Shown here: one piece after another, positions 1 through 10,742 of the stretch
Numbering within the stretch: position 1 is the first letter of the stretch
How the letters are laid out: every line of letters begins with the position of its first letter
Source of the DNA: Haplomitrium mnioides
Taxonomy: Eukaryota > Marchantiophyta > Haplomitriopsida > Calobryales
Length of the DNA: 46,590 nucleotides
Assembly (NCBI GenBank): GCA_049999725.1
Contig: JBNGIS010020617.1
Span: 1-46,590, forward strand
Direction of reading: 5' to 3'
Position numbers and translations under genes: made by a program
Notes under the pieces: generated by a model
Seen by the model: only the letters and a program-made list of their open reading frames with translations
Told to the model about the DNA's origin: nothing
The model's database searches: none

Positions 1-780
1 AAAGGCGATTTATCTATATTTCGGTTTTTATTCATTATTTTATTGAAGTTCGAAAGTTCTTTTGGTAAAGCCAAAAAGTTCGAAAGGCGCAAGGCATAAC
101 CGAAGCGACTAGTTATTGCTGTTTCAGCATTTTGAGAAAAATTAAAAAAAAAAAACAAAACTATTCTAGCTCGGAGGGGAAGCCACCCCTTTGTATTTTT
201 TCTAACCTTTTGGAAGAAGCTACGTGTCACTATCCTATAAGCTACACTAATGGCCCCCACCCAGTCACAAGGGTGAGGATATAAGGTTGAAGTATACAAA
301 GAGCTTCGAGCTCTTATACCTAAATCCATTTTTTGCGCTTTGCTTATGGGATTAAGTGCTGGTCGATGGTGAAGCGACGACAACGTTGTATACCAGAGCT
401 ATTCTCCAAAGCACGCGAAGCTACACCGAGCCTGCTAACTCTGCCGAAGCAAGGAGATATCTCACCGAAGCTATTCTAATTTGTCGAAGCTGCCAGATTT
501 CACCCCAAAGGTACTAAGTTTACCAAACCTACCTATACGAACTATCGAAGCACGAATTCACCCTCGAACCTAAGTATTCAACCGAACCTAACTGTTCGTG
601 AAGGGGGAGGATTCTGATTCTACAAATCGAGTTTTGTGCATCAAAATCGATCTTTTCTTTAGATTTGAAGATACAAAAGTGATCGCCTGATCTTGGCAAA
701 CATTCTGAGCCCTTATTTACACATTTTGATGAAGAATTGAGATCACATTGACCTCTGGAATTTTTGGGCTTATGAAACAT
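1..780. other. Non-coding sequence with repeated CGAAGC motifs
   Basis: No gene is visible. The stretch repeats a short motif of the form CCGAAGC/TCGAAGC at irregular spacing (near 103, 372, 417, 442, 467, 484 and 545). Similar GAAGCGG/GAAGCGAC words recur in the GC-rich LTR at 4414-8008 and at the right edge of the window, so this may be a fragment of a related LTR. That link is inference from a short motif only. The open frame on the minus strand at 529-780 has no recognisable protein features. Confidence 0.3.
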
Positions 781-1812
781 AACACCATAACATCAGTGTT
801 ATGACATTAATTGTTCAAGTGCATGGATTTTGATTCATGAAGCACATTTGGAGTTAGATACAACCAGAACTATATTCTGGGATTCAAATTCAAGAATCTG
901 ACCTACATATTTGACATTCAGATAATCTGAACTCCAAATTGACATACCAATGTCATCTGCATTTGTCAATTGAAGATTTTTGAGGCCATACATTTGTTTA
1001 TCTAACTAATTCAACTCATATTTCATCTTCTGATTGTCTAACACATGTCTATACACCTGTATTGTTACATATACATTTAGTTACTCTGTTTTTAACATAA
1101 TTATAAAAATCTGAGATTGACATCAGTACAGAAAACAAAATTTGACATTTCAGAGAAAATTTGATAGCTTGAGATCTGACATTACCTATAATCTGTATAT
1201 TGGTCATAAAATATAAACAGATTACATCATACAGATACTCAAAATTCAGAATCTAATTTACTAATTCTGAAACTGGTTCAAACATCCAAACTGATCAATT
1301 GGCTCACAGATTCTGCATAATTGAGCTGGCCAGAGGCCACCACTAATCCATAAGGTTTGGATACAAATTTTGGACAACATCAGCTATCAACATATATTTT
1401 CTGTCAAAAGAACAACAATATACAATCTGGTTCCAATACTCACAACCTGATTACACATTTTAGATATTCAAGCAAACTTCATCAGCCTGCTGCTGCCTGG
1501 AGGTGACAGCTCTTTGCATCAGACTTTGTGGGTGAACTATTGACATCAACAACAATCTGCAACAACACTCAGCTTGGAGTTACCAGAGTCAACCCCTTGC
1601 CTACTACAAGAAGAAGAGGGAAGCTATTCTGATAATAACTTTGCTATAACTTTTTGTTATAGAACTGTACATTTCAGATATCTATCCAAACTAAAAGCAT
1701 TATGTTATAATAGAACAGAACTCTGCTAGTTCTTGAACATACAGAATCTTTTCAGTTTTTCAGCTTTTCAATTTTCTTTCTTTTTTTCTGCTCATACCTT
1801 TAGTCTTGTGGG
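781..1812 (+). other. AT-rich stretch, probable 5' leader of copia-1
   Basis: About 1 kb with no open frame, lying directly upstream of the copia-1 gag start. Words such as AATCTG and TCTGACAT recur but form no clean tandem array. No copy of the 3' LTR start (TGTTAGAGTACT, at 10409) is found here, so either the 5' LTR has been lost, it lies outside the window, or it has diverged beyond recognition. Confidence 0.35.
1575..1590 (+). promoter_or_regulatory. Candidate primer-binding site of copia-1
   Basis: TGGAGTTACCAGAGTC resembles, with changes, the TGGTATCAGAGC site complementary to the 3' end of initiator tRNA-Met that most plant copia elements use. It lies 223 bp before the gag start. No LTR end can be confirmed just upstream, so the call is weak. 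Confidence 0.25.
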
Positions 1813-2571
1813 ATGGAAAAACTCAGTTTTAAGAGTCTGACTATTGAGGGGGATAACTACCTCTCCTAGTCCTTAGATGATGTGGCACATCTGGTATCCA
1901 AGGGTTTGGACACCACTATCCTCACAGATGAGGATGTTACTCCTCAGGAGAAAGCCCAATCTCTGGTATTTTTAAGACATCATTTGTCAGACCTACTGAA
2001 GCTACAATACCTGAATGAGATCAACCCAAGGATTCTGTGGGACAGTCTAAAAGCCAGATTTAACCACACTAAAATTATCCATCTGCCTAATGCAAGGCAT
2101 GACTGGGTTAACCTGAGAGTTTAGGACTTTAACTCTATTTCTAAATATAATAGTGAAATGTTCAGGATAACAAGCCAGCTTACACTATGTGGTCAATCAG
2201 TGACAGATGAAGAACAAATTGAAAAGACACTTTTCTTTTCCATCCATAAAAAATGATCATGTCTCTTGCTTGCAAAGAAACACCAGGACTTGTTACTTAA
2301 AAATTCTAAAACCAGACCCTCTGGTACTTTACCTGTTTCTCAACCACCTGAAACACACTATAACAGACCAGCATTAACAAGAGGACAGCCGACTAAAAGA
2401 GCCATATTTGGTTCTAATCGGCAAACCTCAAATAGGGGCAAAGGTCCTATGACTGGATTTAGTAATTTACAATTCAGGGGGAGGGGCACAGGTAGGGGAC
2501 GCGCTGGAAAGTTTATCCCAAGGGGGAAAAGAGTGCAAGACCTCAAAATAGAGGCAAAAACATGCCCTTAA
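1813..2571 (+). pseudogene. Copia-1 gag (capsid) pseudogene
   Basis: The frame opens at ATG 1813 (MEKLSFKSL...) and runs in one frame to a stop at 2570, interrupted by stops near 1867, 2122 and 2254. Around residues 15-19 it reads GDNYLS and then a TAG where related gags have Trp. The middle part (VTPQEKAQSLVFLRHHLSDL; LQYLNEINPRILWDSLKARF) matches the gag of copia-2 (LRLQYLNYNSPHLMWEEL), which identifies it. The C-terminal part is basic and Gly/Arg-rich (FRGRGTGRGRAG), as expected for the nucleic-acid-binding tail. In life it would form the virus-like particle that holds element RNA. The stop at 2122 replaces a Gln present in copia-2, which suggests a C-to-T change. Confidence 0.8.
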
Positions 2572-2589
2572 CCAGCAATGCTAGAGACT

Positions 2590-2740
2590 CAAAGAGATGC
2601 ACCAGATGTGGTACACTAGATCATGCTCAAAAAATGTGTAGGATACCAACACACCTAGTGCCACTATATGCTCAAGATTTTGAAGAAAACAAAATGACCA
2701 AGAAAACCATGGTGTATTCCTTGAGCAGCAAGACATATTG
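2590..2740 (+). pseudogene. Copia-1 nucleocapsid zinc knuckle
   Basis: In a different frame from gag, a CX2CX4HX4C knuckle is readable: CTRCGTLDHAQKMC, starting at codon 2598. It is the RNA-binding nucleocapsid motif that ends copia Gag. The frame ends at a stop just before 2741. Its displacement from the gag frame marks a frameshift near 2572. Confidence 0.7.
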
Positions 2741-3499
2741 AATGATTATATTTTGAACAATGATGATCTGGTTGTTCCAGAGAATCATATGCTACAATCT
2801 GCACCTGATGTTCCTTCTTTGGATGATATTAATACATGTATTATAGACAATGGTAGCACTCACACCATATTGAAGTGCAGGTCCTATTTTACGTCTATTA
2901 CTCCTTCAAGTCAAAAGGTGATGACCATTATGGGAAGTAATCACATTGAAGAGGGGTACAGACCAGTCACTTTCATATTACCAAGGGGAACCAGGTTGCA
3001 CATCAGATCTGCGATATATGCGCCTAGTGCAACTAGGAATCTAATCAGTTTCAAAGACATTAGAGACAATGGATTCCACTTGCATGCAAGCACATGTAAA
3101 ACTCAGGAAGTGATTCATATATTAAAGAACACTCCTGAAGGATTTGAAATAAAGGAAACACTTTTTGCGTATACCTTAGGGTTTCATGTAACGCAAATTC
3201 AGAGTTTCCTAGTTGATGCCAAACATATTGACCAAAGCATACTATGGCATAAATGCTTAGGACATCCTGGCACAAGCATGTTTCAGAAATTTCTGAAAGT
3301 GTCACGATCCATACCTCCTAGCGTTAGACCTCGTATTCTCAATACAAATTGCATCCAATGCTCTCAAGGCAAGCTCATCCTACGACCAGCTATATCCAAA
3401 ACTATAATGGATATTCCTAAGTTCCTTGAGCGTTTACACGCAGATGTGTGTGGTCTATCGACACACCAAGTGGACCCTTTAGGTACTTCTTGGTCATAA
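2738..3499 (+). pseudogene. Copia-1 protease, GAG-pre-integrase and start of integrase
   Basis: This is a 253-codon open stretch, one of the longest intact pieces of the element. Residues 33-44 read CIIDNGSTHTIL, the aspartic protease active site, with Asn in place of the usual Ser/Thr of D-S/T-G. Around residue 168 WHKCLGHPG and later NCIQC form the HHCC zinc-binding GAG-pre-integrase domain. RLHADVCG near residue 230 carries the first catalytic Asp of the integrase core. The frame stops at 3497-3499, and the integrase continues in another frame. Confidence 0.8.
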
Positions 3500-4413
3500 T
3501 CTGTGCGTCATCAAAATGGTCTCAAGTTTCGTTACTTTCTACCTGAAACTTAGTCTTTCCTAGGATATTGGCTCACATTCTGAAATTGAAAGCTCAATTT
3601 CCAGAAATCCAGTAAGAGTCCTAAGGGTTGACAATGCGGGAGAGTTTACGTCTAAGACTTTTGATGATTTTTGTATGACTGCGGGTATTGATACCCTGTA
3701 CTCTGTGGCTCACGTCCATTTTCAAAATAGCATAGCCAAAAGAGTAATTAGAAGCATTTAGATGATAGCTAGACCCATGTTAATGCAAACCAAGTTATCG
3801 GTTTCTGTATGGGGTCACGTTGTACTGCATGCTGCTTCTTTATTGAAGTATAGGCCTTTAGCCTTTAATGCATTATCACCTCACCAACTTGCCTATGGGG
3901 CTATACCCGATCTCTCTCATCTCCGAATTTTCGGTTGCCAAGTCCTTGTTCCAATTTTGGGACTGAAAAGGACTAAGATGGGTTCTCAACAACAGAAGGG
4001 CATATATGTGGGCTATGGATCCCCGTCGATTATATGATATCTGGAACCATCCATGGTGGATGTATTTCACGCCATATTTGTCGACTGCCACTTCTATGAG
4101 GATATATTCCCATCCTTATTTGAAGATAAAAATTCTTCAATACCAAAAATATTGGAATGGGAGAAGGTATCCACTTTATGGATGGATCAAAGAACAAGGC
4201 AAGGTGAGGACAAAGTCAAGAGACTTCTTCACTTAACTAAGACTGTCAAACAGCTGCCTGACTCATTTAATGAGATTGCATAGGTAACACCATCACATGT
4301 TCATGCTGTAAATGTACCTGCAAGAATTCAAGACATTACTACAACATCGAGTGATCAATTACCAAGGCAAAAGAGAGGACGCTCTTTAGGTTCTAAGGAC
4401 TCTTGTCAGCCAG
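3500..4413 (+). pseudogene. Copia-1 integrase core and C-terminal part
   Basis: The second catalytic Asp is readable in RVDNAGEFTSKTFDDFC (from 3624). The third catalytic position, normally Glu in a QNGLAE-type motif, reads QNSIAKRVIR, so the Glu is now Lys and the enzyme would be dead. After a stop at 3759, codons from 3762 give MIARPMLMQTKLSVSVWGH and then the GKGIYVGY-type end of the core (KGIYVGYGSPSII). The frame resumes after a stop at 4035 and another at 4281, ending in the RGRSLGSKDS region that links IN to RT. There it is broken by the inserted LTR. Confidence 0.8.
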
Positions 4414-4984
4414 TGGAACAGGGGCTAATGCGGTTTACAAGGAACCAGAAGCGGTAGCAACAACATTTCTCCATTCTGAAGTGGTAAGATAATCTAGAAG
4501 CAACAGAATAACTCTAATCGGAAGTTAAGAGCAGGTTGCCTCATTTTCTGATCCGAAGTAGCGGAACCGGATTCATATAGTGAAGGAAGAAGGCAAGACT
4601 CGGAGAGGTTAGCGCTAGAGAATTCCAGAGGGATGGCATCGAAAGAGAGAAGGAATACGGGGCAGAGCGAAGGGACCTACGAGAGCAGAGGAGAACCGCA
4701 AGGCAGCAATTCTTGACAGGGAACCAAGACAAGGGTGAAAGTCGGGATGCAGAACGGAGGAGCCAACTGTTCGACCAATGCACCTTCAATTCGTGACCAT
4801 TCGAGGCGTACAATACCTTGATAGAGAGAAGAGCTTGAGGCAATCGTACTGCAACTTGAATCAAAGAGAAAGGGGGAGAGCTAAGGAAGAACGACCTTTG
4901 CGAAGTTAGCCGATGGCCGTAGTCACGAGGATTCTGTGGAGCGGTGCGAAAACGAAAGACGTGGCAGCTCTTGCGGGTCCGAAG

Positions 4985-5425
4985 AGTTCGACGGGATTCC
5001 GCCTCCCTACATGAGGATCCCCAATTAAAAGGGATCCGATCAGCCTCCTTATGTGGGTTCCCCACTTAACAGGGATCCGTGAAGGAAGATCCAACGGGTC
5101 CGAAGTAATGGCGAAGCGGCGACTGATGAATTGAAGACCGGTCACTATTACGGCGGCAGGGAGGATTCCTTAAGGCAACGGTGAGGCAAAGCTAGAAGGA
5201 CGAATTAGCGACAGATCCTAGTTACGGAGTAAAGAACCCCGTGGGGAGCTGCGGAAACGTGGCAGTCCCACCGCGCTTCACGGATTAAGCAACACCTGGC
5301 ATTCCCATGGAGTCCGCGAGACTTAGCGGAAAATGGGGAAGCCCCGGGTAAACGGGTTCCGATTAGCCTTCCTAAGTGGGGATTCCACTTAACGTGGATC
5401 TGTAAGGAAGCCAACTGGAGCCCAA
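4985..5425 (+). repeat. Duplicated module inside the giant LTR
   Basis: A segment of about 85 bp near 5005-5090 (GATCCCC, GGGATCCGAT, CCTCCTTATGTGGG, CCACTTAAC, GGATCCGTGAAGGAAG) recurs at 5335-5420 with substitutions, about 330 bp away. Copies differ at many positions, so the duplication is old. Confidence 0.5.
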
Positions 5426-5816
5426 GGGAGCGGATGCGAAACAGTGACTTATCATGGGCCCGACAAGACAAGGAGCGAGCAAGGCGAAACGCTAATATAT
5501 CTTTGATCCGGCGAAGCGGCGGAAAGTTTGACAAGGTATGGTCTGAAAGTTCGATGGGAGTTTCGGACGCTTAGTTCTTGTGGTGAAAAGGCGATGAAGC
5601 GACGATCCGGCTAGAAGAAGAAGCAAGGGACCAGCAGCCGAAAGGGTGACCCATCGGAGTTCCGGTATGGAAGTTCAACGGGGAGTCACAATGAGTCTGC
5701 ATAGTTCCTATATCAAGCGAAGCAAAGAGGTAGCAAAAGAAGCCTCTGTTCTTATTGCGAGCGGGTTCTGAAGCGGCGACAAAAGGTACCGTTCTTACTC
5801 GGCGAATGAATTCTTT

Positions 5817-6290
5817 GACGGATGACGTGACGCTCCACTGTGGTCCGAGGATATCTGCGGGTCTTTAATGGATGATGTGACGCTCCACTATGGTCCGAGG
5901 GTTCCTGCGGGTTAGCAACGGGTCAACTACGGAATCCAATCAAGGCGACGGTCCGCCTACCCCCTTGCGGGGCGGCGTCGGACGGCGTGGTGACGGATGA
6001 TGTGGTGTTTAGCGGTGGTCCGAAGGTTCCTGTGGGTCAGCAACGGGTCAACTTTGGAATCCGGTCAAGGCGACGGTCCGCCTACCCCTTTGCGGGGCAG
6101 CGTCGGACGGCGTGGCAATGGATGACGTGGCGTTCAGCGGTGGTCCGAGGGTTCTTGCGGGTCAGCGAATGGTCAAAAGCGGAATCAGGCCAATGCGACG
6201 GTCCACCTACCCCTTTGCGGGGCGGCGGCGGACGGCACTGTGCGGATGACGTGGAAGGCAGGATGCGTGGCAACCGGTGGAGTTCCGAGG
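5817..6290 (+). repeat. Tandem 125-bp GC-rich units with hairpin core
   Basis: Three full units start at 5869, 5994 and 6119 (periods 125, 125, 124), preceded by a 52-bp partial unit at 5817 and followed by another start at 6243. Each begins YGGATGAYGTG and carries a GTCCGCC...TACCCCTTTGCGGGG...CGTCGGAC block, which can fold into a hairpin with CCCC/GGGG inner and GTCCG/CGGAC outer stems. The same block occurs twice, inverted, at 46060-46240. Confidence 0.75.
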
Positions 6291-8037
6291 GCGACGGGGA
6301 AGTTCCGAAGGAGCTTGCGGATGACGTGGTCTCTGCACTCGCGGATTGCGCCTTCTTCGGATTTATGGATCAAGACTTTTCAGATTATTCTCTCTCTCTC
6401 TCTTCTTCTTGGAATTCTTCTTCGAATATAGATCAGCTTTATCATGTCGGATCACCCTCCTCGGCTGCGACTAACTCTGCAACATCGGATGGGTCATCAT
6501 CGGGGTCCCGCGGGGACACTTCCAGAATCTGTGACTTCGGCGACGCCGAGCCCTACTCTTCTGATTTGAAAGCGCAAATCAACGTCGAGCTAATCTACGC
6601 CATGATCAAGAGCTCCGAGCACAGCCTTCGACCAAGTGCCAGCTTCGCACCAAGTCCGCGCTAGGGGCATTCCACGAGATTTTCGGAATGACAGTTGAGA
6701 ACCTTAGGTTAATTGCTTCAGTTGGTCGTTGCTTGTACTGGCCAAGTGTCACCTCGACGTTGGTTAACCAGATTAACTGCCAAATGTGGGGAAATAGGAA
6801 GGCTTCAGCAAGGTGATGGGGGAGTAGTATAAAGGGATTGTCTGCGTTGTTGTTGGGGTTGTTCTGTGGATGCAAACTTGCAAATCGTGAGAACGATAGC
6901 AGAAAGGAAGACACACGAGGGAGGGAGTACAGGTTTCTTAAATCTTCAATTGAAGCAGGTGAACTCGAGCAGGGGGCTAGCAGGGGTGGAGGTGGACTGA
7001 AGGGGCGCTGGGAATTGCTGGGCGAGGAGCTCTAGAGGCTCAGGCGATCCAGGTGTACTCATCACTGCGGGTGGACCAGCATCGGAGGTGGACTGATACT
7101 TGAAGAGGGAAGAAATTCTGGGTTGTCCTGAAATCGGAGAGGCTACCAAAGGGGGATCTTTGGGGTTGTCTCAGTGTTAACTGTGCAAGAGTAGCAATCC
7201 CATGAACGTCAGGGGCGTTTCTGGTTTATTCTCTCAAGAGAAGTCAAGAAGGAGTAGCTGCATTCATGCCCGCACACGGTGTAAGAAGATCCATCAAAGC
7301 TTCAGGGTGGAGTAGGTGGCTAGTAGTCGAGAGGACTGCCTTCTAGAGGTGGAAGTTAAACAAGACCTCTTCTGATCTTGAGGAAGTCAAACAGGGCTTC
7401 TCACAAGGGAAGGTAAAAAGACTATCTGGAAAAGGTGCGTGAGTAGAGGAAGGATGTGTCACTGGAATCGTGGGACTCAAGAAAAGGTGGAATAAAGATT
7501 AGGAGTGCAAGGGAGGCAGCAAAGATCGGATCTTGGGGAAGTCAGAGGAACAACGGCGGAGTGTGTGGTGCAGGGTGTAGTTAGTTTTGTCTTATGTTTG
7601 TAATTACTAGAAAGGATATTTCAGATCTAAAGTGAACAGGATCCCAGTTCAGCAGGAATCCAAGAATCAGATTCAGAGGGTAAGGGGGACAGATCCCCTG
7701 TATAATTCAGATATCAGGACTTGATCTTGTATTATAACACTTTGAGTCTGGATCCTACTTAAGATCACTGAAATCCACTTCGGAATTTGATCAAAAAAGT
7801 TGTTGCGTTGTGGATGAATGTTTGAATAGAGCGTTGAGCGAGGAGAAAGGTCTGTAAGGGGAAGAAGGAACATCCTTAAGACTTGAAATTGATAACTTGC
7901 AGCGGGGCCATCTCATAAAAGAACCTGAAACCCGTACAAGTCAGCCTTTTCCTTCTGAAGAGCGGTGTTCGGAGGACAAGACCAGAAGGAGGGGGCTGAC
8001 AACTCTCAGCCAAGGCAATGTAATACAACAAAGAGAA

Positions 8038-10002
8038 CTACTTTCTCTAATGATGGAACTTTATTACCATCTACATCCTATACACCACCATCTTAGCCAT
8101 CTTGATCTCTTTTAGAGATCCCAAATAATAAAGAGATCTTGATCCACTATATAGATACTGGGATTTTATGGCAAAGAGAAAGTGTGAATATGGATGACCA
8201 TTTTGCTTTCATGATTTCACAAACTATGTCCGATATACCACCCGATCCAAGGTCTGTCAAAGAAGCAAAAGATAGCCCTGATTGGATTGAATGGGAAAAG
8301 GCGATGAATTCCGAATTGGATTCAATGATTCAGAGGAAGATATTTGGACCTTTAGTCTCTGTACCCTCTGATGCCAATTTAATCGGATATAGGTGGATAT
8401 TTGTGAAGAAGCAAAATGAGAAAGGCGAAGTTGGTCCAATATAAGGAATGCCTTGTAGCCAAGGGCTATACATAGATTCTTGGGAGAGACTATGATCTCA
8501 CTTATGCCTCGATCATGGATGCTATCACATACCAATTCCTAGTTGGCTTTTCCCTAGGACATGAGCTCATGGCACATTAGTTAGATGTGGTGACAGCATA
8601 CTTGTACGGGCTTCTTGATACCCAGATCTATATGAAGGCTCTTCTAAAGCTTATTGCTATAAATATCTATCATATTCAAGGGGAGAATGTCTCCAAGGGG
8701 AAACCTTCAAGCGAACCATCTACCTCTTTACCTATGACCATTTTACAGCCCAAGAAGGGGAGTATTGGGCTTGGACCTGTAGTCCATGAGATGCAGAATA
8801 GGAAGATTGGACCTATAGTCCCTTCTATGCATCAATCCATGCCTTTGGCCAAGGATGGATATGCTGTCCAGATCATGAGATCTATTTATGGACTTAAGCA
8901 AAGCGATCGTATTTGGTATCACAAATTTAAAGAGGAGATGATAGCTATGGGTTTCCACTATGATGACATTGCAACTAGTTTATTCATCAAGAATGTCGAC
9001 AAACAATTTGTTGTTGTTGCACTCTATATTGATGATATAAACTTATTTGGACACCAACCCCTCCTTGAGCGGACTATTTCTATGCTCAAGAAGATTTTTG
9101 ATATGAGGGATATTGGTAGGACAGCCTATTGCTTAGGACTTCAGTTTGAGTACCTTGACGATGGAATTTTGATCCATCAGAGTACTTATACGAAGAAAGT
9201 CCTAAAACAGTTCAATATAGACAAATCTCATCTGTTGACATCTCCTATGGAGATTCAATTGTTGGATAGAGATAAAGATTTATTCCGTAAACGGAATGAC
9301 ATAGAGCCTATCCTTGGATCTGAGATTCCATATCTCTCTACTATATGAGCTCTTATGTATTTGGCGAATCAAACTCGTCCTGATATTTCCTTTACCGTGA
9401 ACTTGCTTGCCAGCCATAGTTCACAACCTACCATTAGGGATTGGAATGGAATCAAGAGAGTTTTCAGATATTTACAAGGCACCATTGACATGGGACTATA
9501 TTTCCCAAGACATACTGATCAAATCCTAACCAGTTATGCGGATGCAGGATACCTTTCGGATCTTGACGATGCTAAATCCCAAATCGGATATGTATTCCTC
9601 TATGGCTCTACAGCCATATCTTGGAAGAGTACTAAGCAGACTTTGACCTGCACATCTTCCAATCATGCAGAGATTATTGCTCTGTATGAAGTGAGTCGGG
9701 AATGCATTTACTTACGTAGGATGATGGATCATGTATATGTGTCTTGTGGTCTTCTTTGTTTATCTGACCCTACCATCCTCTATGAGGATAATTTGGCTTG
9801 TGTACAACAGATTTTGCAGGGCTTTATCCGCGGCGATCGTATCAAGCACATCGCACCAAAATTTTTCTTTACGCATGAGCAACAGGACGACACTATATCT
9901 GTGCAGTTGATTACCGGGAAAGACAACATTATTGATCTTTTTACTAAGGATTTACAACCGGTGCTGCATCGACAATATTGCAATCTTATTGGACTTCGCT
10001 GA
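8038..10002 (+). pseudogene. Copia-1 reverse transcriptase and RNase H
   Basis: The N-terminal RT part is at 8139-8444 (DDHFAFMISQTMSD; DWIEWEKAMNSELDSM; GYRWIFVKKQNEKGEV). After stops and a frame change it resumes at 8450 and runs from 8587. DVVTAYLYGLLDTQIYMK, then SIYGLKQSDRIWYHKF, then the catalytic YIDD (ALYIDDINLFG) identify RT. Between the IYMK and SIYGLKQ motifs there is an insert of about 80 residues that most copia RTs lack. A stop at 9346 interrupts YLSTI-ALMYL. RNase H follows, with SSNHAEIIALYE and YEDNLACVQQ, ending at LIGLR, stop 10002. Most catalytic residues are still present. Confidence 0.85.
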
Positions 10003-10399
10003 TTATCCAGTTTTCTATGATATATCTCTTTATTTTCGATTATCTTTATCTTTTATATTGATTCGATGAGTATATCTTTTTACTTGCGGCGTATTATTCT
10101 TATGTTTTCCATATGATCAACATTATTATGTCTCCTTATATTCTGCTCTTCTGCGATTTTTATTGGCCTATAGCCATATGCTTTATCTTTTATATTGCTA
10201 TCTTTCATTATTTTTCATATCTTTTATCCATTGATCATGGTGGTTGTTCTCTTTCACTCGAAGGAGTATGAGAGGGTTTTAATGAGGCAACATCAATTTT
10301 CATCTTATATGGATTATATTGCGGGAGTTGCAGCCTCTTATCTTCATTTCATGCTTTTCTATATGTTACGATTGTTTACAACATTCCCATATTGTAACC
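10003..10399 (+). other. Copia-1 3' untranslated stretch
   Basis: This AT-rich sequence lies between the RNase H stop and the polypurine tract. No further domain is visible; the open frame at 10195-10428 runs into the LTR and has no recognisable motif. Confidence 0.5.
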
Positions 10400-10408
10400 A
10401 AGAGGGAG
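10400..10408 (+). promoter_or_regulatory. Copia-1 polypurine tract
   Basis: AAGAGGGAG immediately precedes the TG of the LTR. This is the usual plus-strand priming site. The same tract is found next to the 3' LTR of copia-2 (complement of 35219-35227). Confidence 0.8.
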
Positions 10409-10720
10409 TGTTAGAGTACTTTCAATAACATACATAGAAGTATAGGAGGATATATCACAACCTAGTATTAGAGTACTAATACATGATTAGTACTATGTTA
10501 GGTTAACCCTAACCTATGTTAAGGATAACTTAATCCTTATATTGATTAAGACATTGTAGCTTTTATTATGATGATTATTATGATTGAGAAGAGAAGAGGA
10601 GGAAGAGAGCTTGAGAGTGAGAAGAAGAGATTCACCATATTCATTTGTTGTGTGAGCTAATGGAGTGAGCACTTACATGTTTGTTATACATCACAACACA
10701 ACATATTCCACATTTTAACC
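10409..10720 (+). mobile_element. Copia-1 3' LTR (right end uncertain)
   Basis: Starts TGTTAGAGTACT directly after the polypurine tract. It holds a hairpin with 9-bp perfect arms (AGTACTAAT at 10472-10480, ATTAGTACT at 10486-10494) and a GGTTAACC palindrome just after it. No second LTR is available to fix the end. I place it before the 38-bp repeats that begin at 10743. Confidence 0.55.
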
Positions 10721-10742
10721 ATATTAGAATTCAAATTGCTAT

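Larger units (their letters stand above)
4414..8008 (+). mobile_element. Giant GC-rich solo LTR inserted in copia-1
   Basis: The insertion separates the IN-RT linker of copia-1 (GSKDS before it, a QPRQ-like stretch after it). It begins TG at 4414 and ends CA at 8007-8008, flanked by GCCAG (4409-4413) and GCCAA (8009-8013), a 4/5 match to a 5-bp target duplication. It is far more GC-rich than its surroundings over 4540-6350, contains tandem 125-bp units, and has no convincing protein. The two ends do not resemble each other, so it is not a complete short LTR element. The last 1 kb aligns with the inverted copy at 44070-46590; for instance the GAGAAGAA...TCCTTAAG and GGGGCCATCTCA words are shared. 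A solo LTR is the simplest reading; a long non-autonomous element is the alternative. Confidence 0.6.
1575..10730 (+). mobile_element. Copia-1: degenerate Ty1/copia retrotransposon with nested insertion
   Basis: Gag, CCHC knuckle, protease, GAG-pre-integrase, integrase, reverse transcriptase and RNase H remains follow each other in the order PR-IN-RT-RH, which defines Ty1/copia rather than Ty3/gypsy. A polypurine tract and a TG-starting LTR follow. Several in-frame stops and frameshifts occur in every domain, and a 3.6-kb element sits between IN and RT, so it cannot be active. The left boundary is the candidate primer-binding site. The right boundary is uncertain because the 3' LTR has no partner to align. 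It belongs to the same clade as copia-2 on the other strand: their gag, RT and RNase H segments align clearly. Confidence 0.85.

Noticed and set aside
797-1574. Possible 5' LTR of copia-1
   Set aside because: No match to the TGTTAGAGTACT start or to later parts of the 3' LTR could be found, so no LTR pair can be claimed.
6385-6410. TC dinucleotide run
   Set aside because: A short ordinary microsatellite with no further significance.
5987-6664. 225-codon open frame in the GC-rich insertion
   Set aside because: It runs through the 125-bp tandem units, is open because of high GC, and shows no domain. The equivalent region in the inverted copy has no matching frame.
7897-8115. Small frame across the right end of the solo LTR
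   Set aside because: It crosses the insertion boundary. The copia reading continues in a different frame (TTFSNDGTLLPSTS then EIPNNKEILIHYIDTG).
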